Assembly (NCBI GenBank): GCA_036785705.1
Contig: JAWUZG010000056.1
Location: 9,611,001-9,675,000 of the forward strand
Direction: 5' to 3'
Origin: Acanthornis magna
Taxonomy: Eukaryota; Chordata; Aves; Passeriformes; Acanthizidae
Length of the DNA stretch: 64,000 bases
A model generated the notes under the pieces. That model searched no databases and was not told where the DNA came from. It saw only the letters and a list, made by a program, of their open reading frames with translations. Both the position numbers and the translations under genes were made by a program. Positions within the stretch are counted from its first letter, which is position 1; the number at the start of each line of letters is the position of its first letter. This document shows positions 27,059 to 40,000 of this stretch, one piece after another.

Positions 27059-30000
27059 GTAACACAGCAGTTCAAACTGAAGTCTTGACTTCTAAAACAT
27101 CACAGATGTTAGCTTAAAATTTATGGCTGGAATTTTTCGGATTATAGATATCTTCACAGAGCATTTTGGTCAAGAGATAATGTGCACATAACAGATTTTT
27201 ATCATGACGTTTTGTGTGATATCATAAAAACCTTGCCTGTTTTCTCCAACCATCTCTCAGCTCGTAAAAGTAGAGCTATCTCTTCTTTCTGCTATCAGTT
27301 ACCTTGTAATCTATTTAGTTTGTGCCTCATTTTGTATTTTACTGGTAGTCAAATTCTTAATCAAAATCTCATCAAACTGATACTAAGCCAAGCAAACTTG
27401 CAATATCATTAAAAAAAAGATATGAGATGAGCTTGGCAAAATATATATTTTTTGCTATTCATTACTGATTGACAATAATTAATCCTTCTTTATCCCTTTA
27501 TTAATGAACGGTTTATGTCATTTGTCCCCTTATTTTGCCTGGGATAGGTATGAGGTTTGGAGATGTATGATTCCTTTGAACTTCTTTTGGAAATTCCCCC
27601 ATATCCCGAGGCATACTGAACCATAAATCATCAGAGATGTTCCTCAGTCAGTAATTGCAAAACTCCTCAGTAGAAACAATCTGGACCTAATAATCTGAAA
27701 ATGTCTGTTTTAAGAACTCCAGTTCGACATCTTCCTGACCTATTCTCAGAACAGTAATGCCATAAAAAATCAGATCTCAGGACATCCTCATCCAGCTGTT
27801 CCCCAAGTGTAAATCAGAATAGTCCTTGAGCATTTCTGCCTCCTGTATTGTTATTTTTGGTTGTATCACTTGTTTCCAGTTGTTGACCACTCTGAAATGC
27901 TGCTGATTTTTCCTGGTAATACAGCTGGCAGGTATGAGGGAAAGAGAATGGAGGCAACACCACATTTTTGCCAGTCAATCATACAGCTCAGATCTGCTGA
28001 CTTTCTGTGCTCTTGCTGAAACCCATTCTTCCCCTCCTAAGGAGTGTTATAGATTAACTTCACTAAATATAGCCCAAACTGTGACATGTTTTTGCAAACA
28101 GTTTGGAGGTTGCTATAAAAGGAACCTGAACTGAATGTGTGCAAAGTCCTTCATTCTTACAAAAATATGCAGTACATGGAAATGTCACGATTTACTGGTA
28201 GACATTTCACCATCCTGGTCCAAAGTGTAACAGCACTGGAGCTCCTAAAACCACCTGGAAGATAAGCAGCAGTGGGATGTGGTGTGAGTTACACATGCTT
28301 CACTTTGCCTGACCAAGGCTCATATCTGAGTGTGGTTTGATTAAACTACTGAAAGATTGGTGTCTTGGGACAATAGACCAAATGCTGGCTTAGTTACCCA
28401 TCTTTCCCAAAAGGCTGCATGTGCTGAGCCATCCCCCAAATCAACACAACATAGATCTATAGTCTGCCATGCTGAATTCTTTCAGGCAAGAGAAGTTTCC
28501 TTCTGCAAAACATTATCCTGACACAAAGCACAATCGCATCAGTGAGAGTCTTCCTTAGCAGACTTTATCTTCTGTACTGTATTAAATCCTAGAATGGAAA
28601 ATACATTTTAAAGGAATTGGGCCTTATCATACTTCCAGTCTACAGGCATTGTGTTGATTTTAAAAAGGCTCGGAGAGATTAGTTCCTGGCAATTACACGG
28701 CAAGTTAGGACACAGCAAATACTGGCTCATAGGTCTGACCTCCAGTTCGGATTTCAGCTATGATAATCTCCTTCTGTGATATAAATCCCACGGCAGGCTT
28801 TGTGTAGGAGTCACACGGGGACGTACTCCATATGCAGAGGTACTGCTTATGATTTCAGTCTGGCATGAGTTTCTTTTGACCAGCCTGTCCGGAATCTCCA
28901 GAAACCTCACAGAGAGGGCAGCATCCAGTACTCTGGGGAATTAGGGTGAGATGGAAAGGAAAGCACATTTTTCATCATGGCATTGAAGCAGCATTAAAGA
29001 CTGATGCACATGAGATGAACCATAGCTTTTTTTTTTTGCCTTTTTCCCCCCCCCACTTCTGGAATATGATCCTGGCAAGAATACTAAAACCCAAGAAAGT
29101 GGTTGCATGTGAGACAGTTTCAGTGAAGTAAAGTAGACTCACTGTTGGTTCATGTACACTGTCTGAAACACAAGCATCTTGTCTCAGCTGCTTGCCTAAG
29201 CTCTCTTTGTAGATAATGGCAAGAGAGTTCCAAAACTTGTTCTTCCCGTGTGGATATACACGGCTCTGGCTGACTGTTCTACCCACTTGAAACACCTCTG
29301 CACAGACAACTATCAGAAAAGCAGTGGTCTGTAGAAAGCAATTCTGTTAAAAACAATGGATTAAGCCTCCAAAGTGGCTTTAAAAAACTTTGTGACTTTT
29401 CCCTGCTTTAAGGGCAGGGAAAAGTCACAGAATCTACTGTAAGATTTGTTTGTGATGATCCCCTGTGTGTCTTTACCTCAGGTACTTTTAGTGTTTGCTG
29501 AGGAAGATGACCAGAGCAACGGGTTCCGCTGGGCATGTGACAAGGCTGGATTTCGCTGTAATATTGCCAGGACACCTCAGTCTGCACTAGAGTGTTTTCT
29601 AGATAAACACCACGACATTATCATTATTGACCATAGACATTCCAGATACTTTGATGCAGAAGCCTTATGCAGGTAAGCACAGTTTCAGTGTAATTGATGC
29701 TTAATAATATAGTTAGCACATCATCAAAGTTTTTTTGCTTTTATATGACATTTTATAAACTCTATCCATCATTGTTTTGGGGTTTTTTTGGACAGATGTG
29801 CACTGGCAGCATCAAATAATGTTACCGCAGTGCTTTACATCTGATAGCAGCAGCATTTTTGGTTGTGTGCAAGGGTCTCTGAAGCTCCATCTGGCTTGGA
29901 GCCACAGTGTGCAAATTTGTTACCATAGAGAACTGTTGGGTATTTTTTTGCTTTTCTTTTTGTGTTTGTTTTGTTTGGGTTTTTTTTTCAAATGCCCAGT

Positions 30001-30999
30001 TCCTTGTTTTCATACTAAATCAACTGCAGAGATAGCATGTGCCACCAAGCAATTTAATTAATTCATTCACTTCATTAACGTTCTGATTTCTTTGCAATGT
30101 CACTTGCTGTTGAATAACTCCCAGTGCAAACAGGCAGTGTTTGGTGTGCACATTTCCACATCCACAACATTTGAAAATACATTATGAAGAGCAAAATTGC
30201 AAACAAAAGATTCCAAAAATAATTTTAGAAGCTTCTGTAAAGTATGAGAAAAAGAGAAAAGGATTTGCCTCCGTGAGTCTCTCCGCAGAGACCTGACAGG
30301 CAGTGGTGCCTTGCTCCAGTGCCCTTCCAGTGAAATAGCCCTTGGGAATGTGTCTAGACGGAGCAAATCTGTGGGGTGGGGTGGCAGGGTCAGGGTGTGA
30401 GCCCTGGGGACTCTGCTGGGCCAAAGGCTCTTCTTGCTAAACTGAAGGAACTAGATAAGATCTCCGTCAGGCCAAAACTAGGTAGCAGCACTGTTCCCTT
30501 GTTCCATTTTTACCAATCTGTCCCATAATTCAGTAAAATGCACCTTAAATGAGTGAGGCTGAGCCCTTCAAACAAGTCCATTTTATATGCTGTTTCAGAG
30601 AGGAGAATTTTTCTATTCCCCCACTGAGAATATTTGAGTTGTAGATTAATCTGTGTTCATGGAGTCTCAGGTGTAATTTATTCTCCGTTCTTAGCAGCAG
30701 GCTCAGGATTTGACTTTTGTTATTGAATGATTTAAAAGAGGTATTTTAAGAAAAGTGCTGTGTGAAGATTCTGTAAAGTCATGTTTTCTGAAATGTGAAC
30801 TTCAAAAAACTTTAAGTGCTTTGCTTTTTATTTAAAGGTCTATCAGAACAACGAAAGCCTCAGAAAATACAGTCATTATTTGTGTAGTACAAAGGTAAAT
30901 ACTCCTATCTTTACTTTCACATGTGATCAAAACTGTAAATCTTACCATTGTAAAAGTAAGCACTACATTAAAAAACCTGAATTAGAACTTCTTACTGTG

Positions 31000-31034
<35 letters not shown>

Positions 31035-34000
31035 GTGCTGTACCAGAGTTCTTACTATCCTTGGCCATAGGATTGGGACAGAAATTGTTTTTTTAATTTC
31101 TGTTTTTTACTAAAGAGTCTCACTTCGGGTTTTGGTTCGGGTTCCTTCCCCTACTCCCCCTATCACTGCAGACTTTCAGAGTATGTTTAAAACAACTTCT
31201 AAAACATCCTGTAAAACTGTGTCACAGATCTGTGTTTTGAACTTTTCTTGATCTGCCTTTCAATATGATTTATCTCAGCAGAAACTGGAGATCTGCTGAG
31301 TGTGGAAAAACTGTATAGAACAATTTGATCAGTACAAAATATCATCTAACCACAGAAGTTTTAAAAACAAAAGAAATTATGACTTCTCAGTAGCGCACTA
31401 CATATGCTATTTCCCTCCTCCTCCTTTGAAAACATTACTTATAAAATAGTGTAAAAGTAAAAAAAAAACCAAAAACCAACAGTATATTTAATGAAATTAA
31501 GTAACTGGAAAATAATTTCCTCAAAGTATAATTTGGGAATGGTCATTTCTCAAAAAACATTGATTCTGAAAACCAATTCTGAGGTGTTGAAATTTCCCAT
31601 TAAAAATATATTACCATCTCTACCAGAAAAAAATACCCTAATTAAATATTTCAAGATCGAAAACTTGATGCATAAATAAAAGCTATTGTGCCATCTGCTA
31701 AAAGTGACCAGCTTCAATCTGCTTATTGACAGAAACTTCACATAATGGCCTTTCTTCCATATTCCAGCCATATATTCATACATGTTGAAATGTCTTTTAA
31801 CAGTTAACATGGCCAGATTATTCAGGTACTTCAATTGGGAATATGTCCCGAATGTGACTTGCAAGAAGGCAGTGGGCAGGCAACAGTAGAAAATCCATCC
31901 TCATTCAGGCACCTTGAGTTGTCCATCTAAGGTTTGGTACATTCAGAGAACAAGTAATTTCTTAAAACTTTGGCCATGTAGACTTTCAGGTGCATTTCTG
32001 ACTAAGGACAGCATAAACAACAAAGATCCAGTACAGAAAAAGTCCAGTGATTTAGCTCATTAATTTGTTTTCTTGAAGCATTAGGGGTTTTTTGATGTGA
32101 GCAGCTCATTACATACATGATGGAAACATTTTGGCTTATCCATGCCAAAGATCAAAGCTTACACAAAATACAAAAAATATGTTTTATTCGTAGATCCTGT
32201 AAAGATCTAGAAGTATCAGCCTTGGTGTGACATCTGGGGTACAAGTAGATCAATGAATTGTGAAATTTGGTCTGAGTTGATTACAAAAATAAATCTGACT
32301 TTATTCTCCTTGTTTAAAAGGCACACTGATCGTGAAGAGTCATCAATATTGCCCCTGATCGATGCTGGCTTCACAAGGGTATGTGCTGCACTCGGCAGGT
32401 TCTGCTCTGATGTTTCAAAATTGTCACACAAGAAACTCTGCAGAAGTGTGGCTGTCAGTCACCATCTGTGTCAGTGATCCAGCCTGTAAATCTTGTTCAT
32501 GCTGCTCGTTCTTCCATGTCCCAACTCTAAACATCACACACCAGCAGAATTAGAATAGTGCTCAGTAGGTGGACACTTTCGGGAATGTAAGAAGTGGGGC
32601 TGAGACTTTTCTGCTTTATACGTTTATTTCAGATTAAAAACAATTTCCTTTGCTTGAAAAGTTGACATTGACAAAATTGATTAGTGGCTGTGGCAGAGCC
32701 AGAGAGCAGCTTGCAGTGAACAACAGAATGTGTTGTGGGAAATTCCTTCTATCAAATGCCAATTCCCATCTGTAAACAGGCTCCAGACACTGTCAAGTGC
32801 CATTAGCTTTTCTTTGGAGGCACCTGAGAAGTATTACATTGAATCTGTTCCTTGGCAACTCTTCCAGCTGAGCACAAAAGGTGCTTATTAGTGTGTCAGT
32901 TGAGTGGGTTCCTTAGTGCACCCAGCTGACAATGGAACAAGAACGGGCCTGATTTACAGTGTGATTCAGAATAATTTGTCGCGTGCTCACCAGATTTTTG
33001 CTGTCCCATCACATTCCATTTGCACCCATCTGCTTGTTTTTAGTAAGGTCCCAATCCAGGAAATGCTACAGCCTGAAGATAATGGCATTTATCTGAACAG
33101 AGTCATTCCAGTGGGCACATAAGTAATTCAACACAGGTTCTGAATTATTTATGGATCAGAGCCTTGGAGATGGGGCTAATGGCAAAGCATAGAAAATTTT
33201 GTTTAGCAGCTTTGATTGAGATGGTTTACCTGTGGTAATCAATCCTCCCTCCCAAACTCTCTGTGTCTGTGGCAGTTTAGTGTGAACAAAGATTTAACAT
33301 TCAGGCTCATACCTGGTAAGTGTGAAATGTTTTTTAAAAAAGTGAAAGATACTGAGATCATTGCTATAAATGCCCCGAAGTCAATAAAGTTATATTTGAT
33401 GGGAAATTTTGCTTTCATCTTTATAGACAATTTGGGGTATTAGCAATTGGAAACTCATAATAATTTCAAATTTTAATTACTTGAGACCCAACAATTTTTC
33501 CGCTGTTGTTTTAAATAAGTAGCATGAAAGCTAAAAGTAGATTTTTTTAAAAAATACATTGATCCTGCAGACAATCCCAGAGAATAAACAGGTTGGTTGA
33601 ACCTCATTGCCATGAGGATCTGTCACCTTTTCAAAATGCAGTAACCTCAAAAGTTCTCCTAGTACCAAAAACTAATCTTCTTGCACTGCTCATGTCACAG
33701 CATGTTCATTTTTGGCGTATCTACTCCTTTTTTGGTTCTTTAGCAAGCAAAAGAAAACAGAGCTTGAATACAGGAATGTGTATTAATGAAATATTTCTAA
33801 CCTTTTATTTGCAGAGATATGTAGAAAATTCTAGTAGAATGGCCTGTTACAATGAGTTGATTCAGCTGGAATTTGGACAGGTGCAGGCACAATTCAAACT
33901 AAGGTAATTTTACCAAAAACATTATTAACAAAAAAGTTCCAATTCAGCCACATCCTTAATAGAGTATTTATTTTAATGTGCAGTAGTTAATTATAGAATG

Positions 34001-37000
34001 TCAGCTGAAGACAGTACATTAATCATGAAACTACAACATTATTCAGTATGGAGTTGTAATACTTTATTATCATATATAAGAAGAATTAAGTGGATAAAAT
34101 TTTATTGGATGCCTTTTTCTTTTTTCTTCAGGGCTTGTAATTCATTATTTACAGCATTAGAGAAAAGTCAAGAAGCCATTGAGATCACAAGTGAAGACCA
34201 TGTAATACAGGTTTGTTCCAGTTATAAGTAAAGAAAATTGCTCTGCATTTTATTTTGTCTATTATTACACTTACTCCTTCTTACAGCACAAGAATCTAAT
34301 CTAACTTAATGGTTCTAAAAGACTGAAGTGAGTTTAGCTGTAGATTAGAATTGTTCATTTGAAGTCTCTTGCATAAATCAAATAAATTTTAAGGGTCATT
34401 GCTGTTTCTGAATGAATAAGGATTTACTTTCTTTTTATTTTTTGTATTGATTCTTTATTATTCATTCTTTCTCTATATCAAGAATGAATTTTTCCAAAAA
34501 TATTGTATGTTAATTTGATGCTCTTTAAAATCTAATGGGTGTTCCATTTAAATAATTGTACTTTTTTTCCCTAGAATCTGATACTGTTTGATGTATCAGA
34601 ATTTTTGGGCCAGCTGTTTTTGAATGTAATCCTCTCTTAGAAGTTTCTTTAAAATAGGGAAAAAAATTGTGCTTAGGTTTGCAATTCTGAAAAGCATCAT
34701 CTTTTTAAAGGAGTTAGTTCCATCCCTAGCTATGAAGCAGTGAGAAGTGATTTTATTATCAGTAAAGAGCTTGAGTCTAAGCCTCTGGGAATTATAACAT
34801 GCATACGGATTGTACCTTCCTGACCCAAATCTTGACAATGGCAACTTCATTGAAGGGTGTGCCTTCTTCATCCTTTCTACAAAAGTAACCAAACACATCC
34901 TGAAGTTGTTTTAAATGCGTTTTTTTCAGACCCAATTTTGTGCCTCTCTGACAGCCCCAGAGTCAGAGAGAGCTGACACGTGCAGGAGTCCTGGAGCTGC
35001 AGCAGGCAGGGCTTTCGCACAGGGACGGGAAGGAAGGGGTTCCTTTGGGAAGGAGCTGCTAGGGGGGAGCTCTTAGAAGCAGAGGGCATCCAGTGGCACC
35101 TTTAAATTTCTCTCATTAAAACATTTGAAGTGGTGAAGGCATTCAGATGCTATTCTGACAGGATTGTGCTGTAACTCAGCAAGTGAGAGGGCCATGAAGG
35201 GGTGGGCTGTCAGTACCAGGCTTCAGCTTTATTGGGCAAGGGCCAAAAACTGCAGTGAAATGCAACATTCACTTCAGGGGGAAGCCTGCTTTATTAAATT
35301 CCACTTCCTCCAGTCTGCTTGGCTGGGCTTTGCCTGGAAAGGGGAATAGTGATGGTTAGCCCTGACGCAGAATAAGATGATGAAGTTGCCAATAGATACG
35401 GTTAATATTCCTATGGTATCCCACCATCCAGTCTGTGATTTTTAGGAACACTGAGGTAGGTTTGAGGTTTATTGGTTTGGGAACTGACAGAGCCCATTTT
35501 TCAGGAATTTATGTTGTCTGTCTAAACTCTGTGGATATGTGATACTCAGCTGTTTGCATAATTTCTCTCTCTTTGCTGACATGCACACTCTCTGCACAAC
35601 TGTTCTAGCACAGAAATTCCTGGTTTGCTTCACAAAGAAAAAAATGTGAGCGTGTCTCTCAGGAATAGTACATGCAGACATTTATTTCAGGCTGGGAAAG
35701 AGATCTCCTGCTTAAGCAGACAAAACAAGGGATTCTGTTGTGCTTTAAGTATACTATTGAATGGGTATTTGTTTTTATTTCACAGTACGTCAATCCTGCT
35801 TTTGAAACAATGATGGGCTATCAAATAGGTGAACTAATAGAAAAGGAATTAACAGAAGTGCCTATAAATGAAAAAAAAGCTGATTTCCTAGATACTATTA
35901 ATTCCTGCATAAAGATAGGAAAGGTGAGTAATGGCATTGTATCACTTTTATTTGCTACCTGTAAAGGTTATTGTGGTGCAGCAGGGACACACATTGTGGC
36001 TTGCAGCTTCACACACACATAGTATTTCCAAGTTACTTAAAACAAGAACAGGAAGTAAAAAAAAATGTTCATTTTTAAAGGGCTTCTTTCTCTTTTCTTG
36101 CTTGGTAGAGGTACTTGTTCTACAAAAATAAGTGACTTGCTGTGTTTCTTTATAATTGATGCTGTTTGTAGCAAATGGTGTGGAATTACCCAAGAAAAAT
36201 GAGATGGATGCACATGTTATCTGGTGTGATGTAAATGAGAGAAGTACCGTATTGAAGTATTCCACCATGAAATGTGGAAGCTGATTTGCAAGTTCAGAAT
36301 GTAAAAATACCAAAGAGACATTTGCAATATCACTTGAAAGTGATAGGCAGTGTCAGCTGCTGGCTGCCAATCTGTTTAATTCCCTCATGGCACGGGAGCT
36401 GTCTAATGGATTTCCATTAGAAACGTTCATTGCCCCACGATGCGCTGGGTTCTGATGGCATTGGCCATGGCATGGTGCCGTGTAGGAAGAAGATCATGGA
36501 GGCTGCACAGAGAGATTTGGGTGTGTTTGGTGATGTGCCACGGCCCAGGCTCAGAGCTGGGGGGGTCACAGGGGCTCTGTGGGAAGCACAAGGCATTGGC
36601 ACAGAGCTGGGAGATGCCAAAGGGAATCGTCTGCATCTGCATCCAGACAGGGCTGCAGCAGCACAGATTGAGAGCCGTGCTGAGTGATGCTCTGTAAGTC
36701 AGGGCGCTGGCACAGCTCAGCCACACGAGCTGGGTGCAGATTCCCTGTGCATTCCAAGGAGAATGTGTCGCTCAGTTCCACGTGCATTGGCCTGGTGGAG
36801 GAGATCCCAGCCGCAGGCAATAGTTTGGATTATGGTGCTTCACATCTCTGCTGTCAGACCGAAGTTATTTCAGTAAACGTGTGCAATGCAAAACTGATGT
36901 TAGGAGGGAGTATTTATTAAGTCATAATTCAGATGCATTAGATGTGTCGGGCCTTAAGTCTGCACCATCAATTCTCAAGATATGAAGTGATAAATTTTTT

Positions 37001-40000
37001 AATATTTCAGTGGGCTGATAAAAATCTCATTAATAACAGAAATACATTTTTCTCTACAAATTATAGAAATCTAAATCTAATTCATCTCCTTCCTTGTACT
37101 TATTTTACTCCTGACTGTGCGACTTCAACAGTGAGGGCTACTGAAATACTACCCACTTAAACCTGTCTGGAACAGCTTAAGCTGTTTTAGGTGGATATAT
37201 TCTGTTTGCAGGTGTTTTGTGTTTCCTTTTGGAACATTTTATATTATGTAATCTATGTAACCTTACATTTATATATTAATATAAAAATTAATTGCCAATT
37301 AAATTACTACAGGAAGCCTTTGCGAGCAGAGGTTAACTGTGAGGAACAACCTTTGAAATACTTTGAAATAACTGAAGTTTTGGAATCAGTGTGTCAAGAT
37401 ATTACAGCACTTTCAGAGGTGCCAGAGTTACCTGGATCATTCTGACATGGTCTGTGTGTTGTTTTCAGGCTTGTGATTTCTTTATATCCTAAATTTAAAA
37501 GACTGCTTATCACTACAATAAGCCATATATTGGCCACTCTAGGTTACAGCATATAAAAAAAAGGAAACTGTCTGCTGCTGTGATATTCTCCTGTCAACAG
37601 GTTTGACTTTTCTGTTTTGAACAGATATGGTAGTATACTAACATAGTAATAAAAATAATAGAAAACAAGTTTTTCTGATCTTTGGAAAAATCTAAGCTGC
37701 ATGAAGTTTATCTCTTGTCTTTAAATGAAATTTAGGAAGATGGACTCTTGCAGCATTTCACCTCTTGTGCTGACAAGCATAGTGCTGTGAGCAAGTTCAG
37801 TATATTCAGAAGTTCATGGGTGTTATACTCAAAAATTGGTAGTTTCATGATACATAGGGATTCTCAGGTCATGATGTTGTTTCTCTTAGAAAAACCTTAT
37901 CTCTGGAATTTAGTTTTTTATTTCTACAACTGTCTGTAATTTGCCAGAAGCCAGTGTTATTGAAAGGCATGATCATCCATCCATACCCGAGTTTTTAAAA
38001 AGCGTCCTTTTTTCATTCTTCTGTTTCATGATTCAAATTGCATCCATTAAGATGAAATGTACAATTCTGACTGGAATTCTTGCTGCCACTGATTTCTGCA
38101 GTTTGACACGAAGCTCTTAGTTTTGCTTTCTCGGCAGTGAGATGAGTAGCTACTGATAGAGCAGACAGGTCATGCAGCTCCTCTTGCTGCTTGGGAACTG
38201 TTTGCAAGGTCTTTCCAGAGGGGGTGGCAGAGCAATAAAAAAAAATTTGTCACCTCTGTGATAAAGGTCTATGGCAGCACCTCCCTAACCCAGCCTTCGG
38301 TTCTGGGAGATTGTGCTCAGGATGCCTTGTGTTTATTTTGGGTTTCTCCATCCCTCTGAGCAGTTTGCTGAGCTTTGCCGTCTCGTGCAGCCTAAAGGGA
38401 AGGCTGAGCTGGGGTTCCTCACTGTGCCTGTGTGAGTGCTCAGATGTGTGCCTTGGCCTTCCTGGTGGTGCCTGGAACCTCAGCACGGATCCGCTCTGAG
38501 GGTGGCACTGGGGGCTTTGCTGTGTCTGGTGTTGGCTCTTGTTTGATCCCAGGGCTCCCTGCAGCAGGGCCTGGCCACGGTTCTTTTGTGGCTCCAGAGC
38601 AGAATAACCATGGGCTTGACTGACAGCACATCTTGGGAATAGCTCTGCTCTCCTGGATTGCTGACAGAGGCTCTGCGACACAGCATATGGTGTTCTTAAA
38701 ATATATTTAAGTAACATCCCTGGGAGAACTTTACCTACCAGCAGGAGTTTGGCTTGGACCTCCTGTTTCTCAGAATTGTGCTGACCTTTTCCCTCACACA
38801 TTTCCTGCCAGTTTCACAGGTTTTAGAAATTCACAAGTTGAAAAATCGATCTGTTGACTAAGAACACATTAGTGAATAACCTGTCTTGAAAAGGATGCGC
38901 TTTCAATGAGGGAATTATCCAATCTGTAGCTTACGACTTCACCCCTTTGTGCACATCCTGGGTTTACTACCTGGGTTAGAGATCAATTACTCATCTCTGC
39001 CTCATCCTGCTTGTCAGGAAACTATTGATATGCATACTCTTAATTATGAGAGCATTGAATTTTGTGGTACTTGCTTTATCTTCATTTGGATTCCTCAAGC
39101 AGCTCACAGAAGACATTATGCTCACTACACAGTTTGTTATGCACAGTTCTCTTCTCTGACAGATCCTTAGAAAAGCCTTTCATATTTTTTTCTGTACAGC
39201 CTGTCACCATGCAGTTCTCTGTGGGCTGGAGTCTTTATTTGCTGGCTCCATCAACATAAATGTAAAACTATTCTCTCTGTACCTGTTCTCTGGCCTGCTT
39301 GACTGTGAAATCTCTCAGTGCCACATAAACAAATATATATTGTGTGCCTCGGGAAGGTATTTTCACATATATAAGATCTGATCTACAGTTTGTTGAACTC
39401 AACTGAAATACAGCAATTGGCATGAGCAGTTTGTGTTAAGTGAATGTGGAATATGGATTCAATTATTCGTTAATCACTTGGTATTTAGGAAATGCCCAGA
39501 TCAAAACATACATCTGTTAAAAAAGACCACCAACAGCTATTCTAGGGATGGAAACACATAGGCAATCCTAAAACCAGAGTGGTTTTAGAGGGGAGGCAGA
39601 AGTCAGGAGCTATTCTACTGGGCTCTCTTCTGATTTAAAAAAAAAACTAGAATAAATCTCTGCTGCTTTTTGATAATAAACTGACCGTATGGAAAGTAAA
39701 TGTGCTGGGATATCAAAGCACTTTTAGTCACAGATATATTTAATGTTTACCAGTGATAAGACTCCCCAGCCCTGCAGGAGAGATGGTGCATGCAGTAGGG
39801 AATGCAATCAGGTCAGTGTAACGTGGTTCTGATTCCCACAGCTCCTGAGGTCCAGCTGTTGCCAGCAGAGTATTCCCAGCCTGCCCCTCTGGAGGTTCTC
39901 CCTGCACTGGCAGCAGCACAGGTTACTTACAGGGGAGAAATTTGAGGGTTTGAGCACAGTTTAACCAATCATGCCTGGTTTTGTATTGTAAGACAGCTTT

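Noticed and set aside
36402..36421. 9-bp inverted repeat TCTAATGGA/TCCATTAGA with 2-base spacer
   Set aside because: Too short and too tightly spaced to be meaningful in an intron; expected by chance in a window of this size.
38250..38801. 183-codon minus-strand open frame in intron 8
   Set aside because: Composition is Gln/His/Pro-rich with no known motif, in a locally GC-rich intron patch; several other frames are also open.
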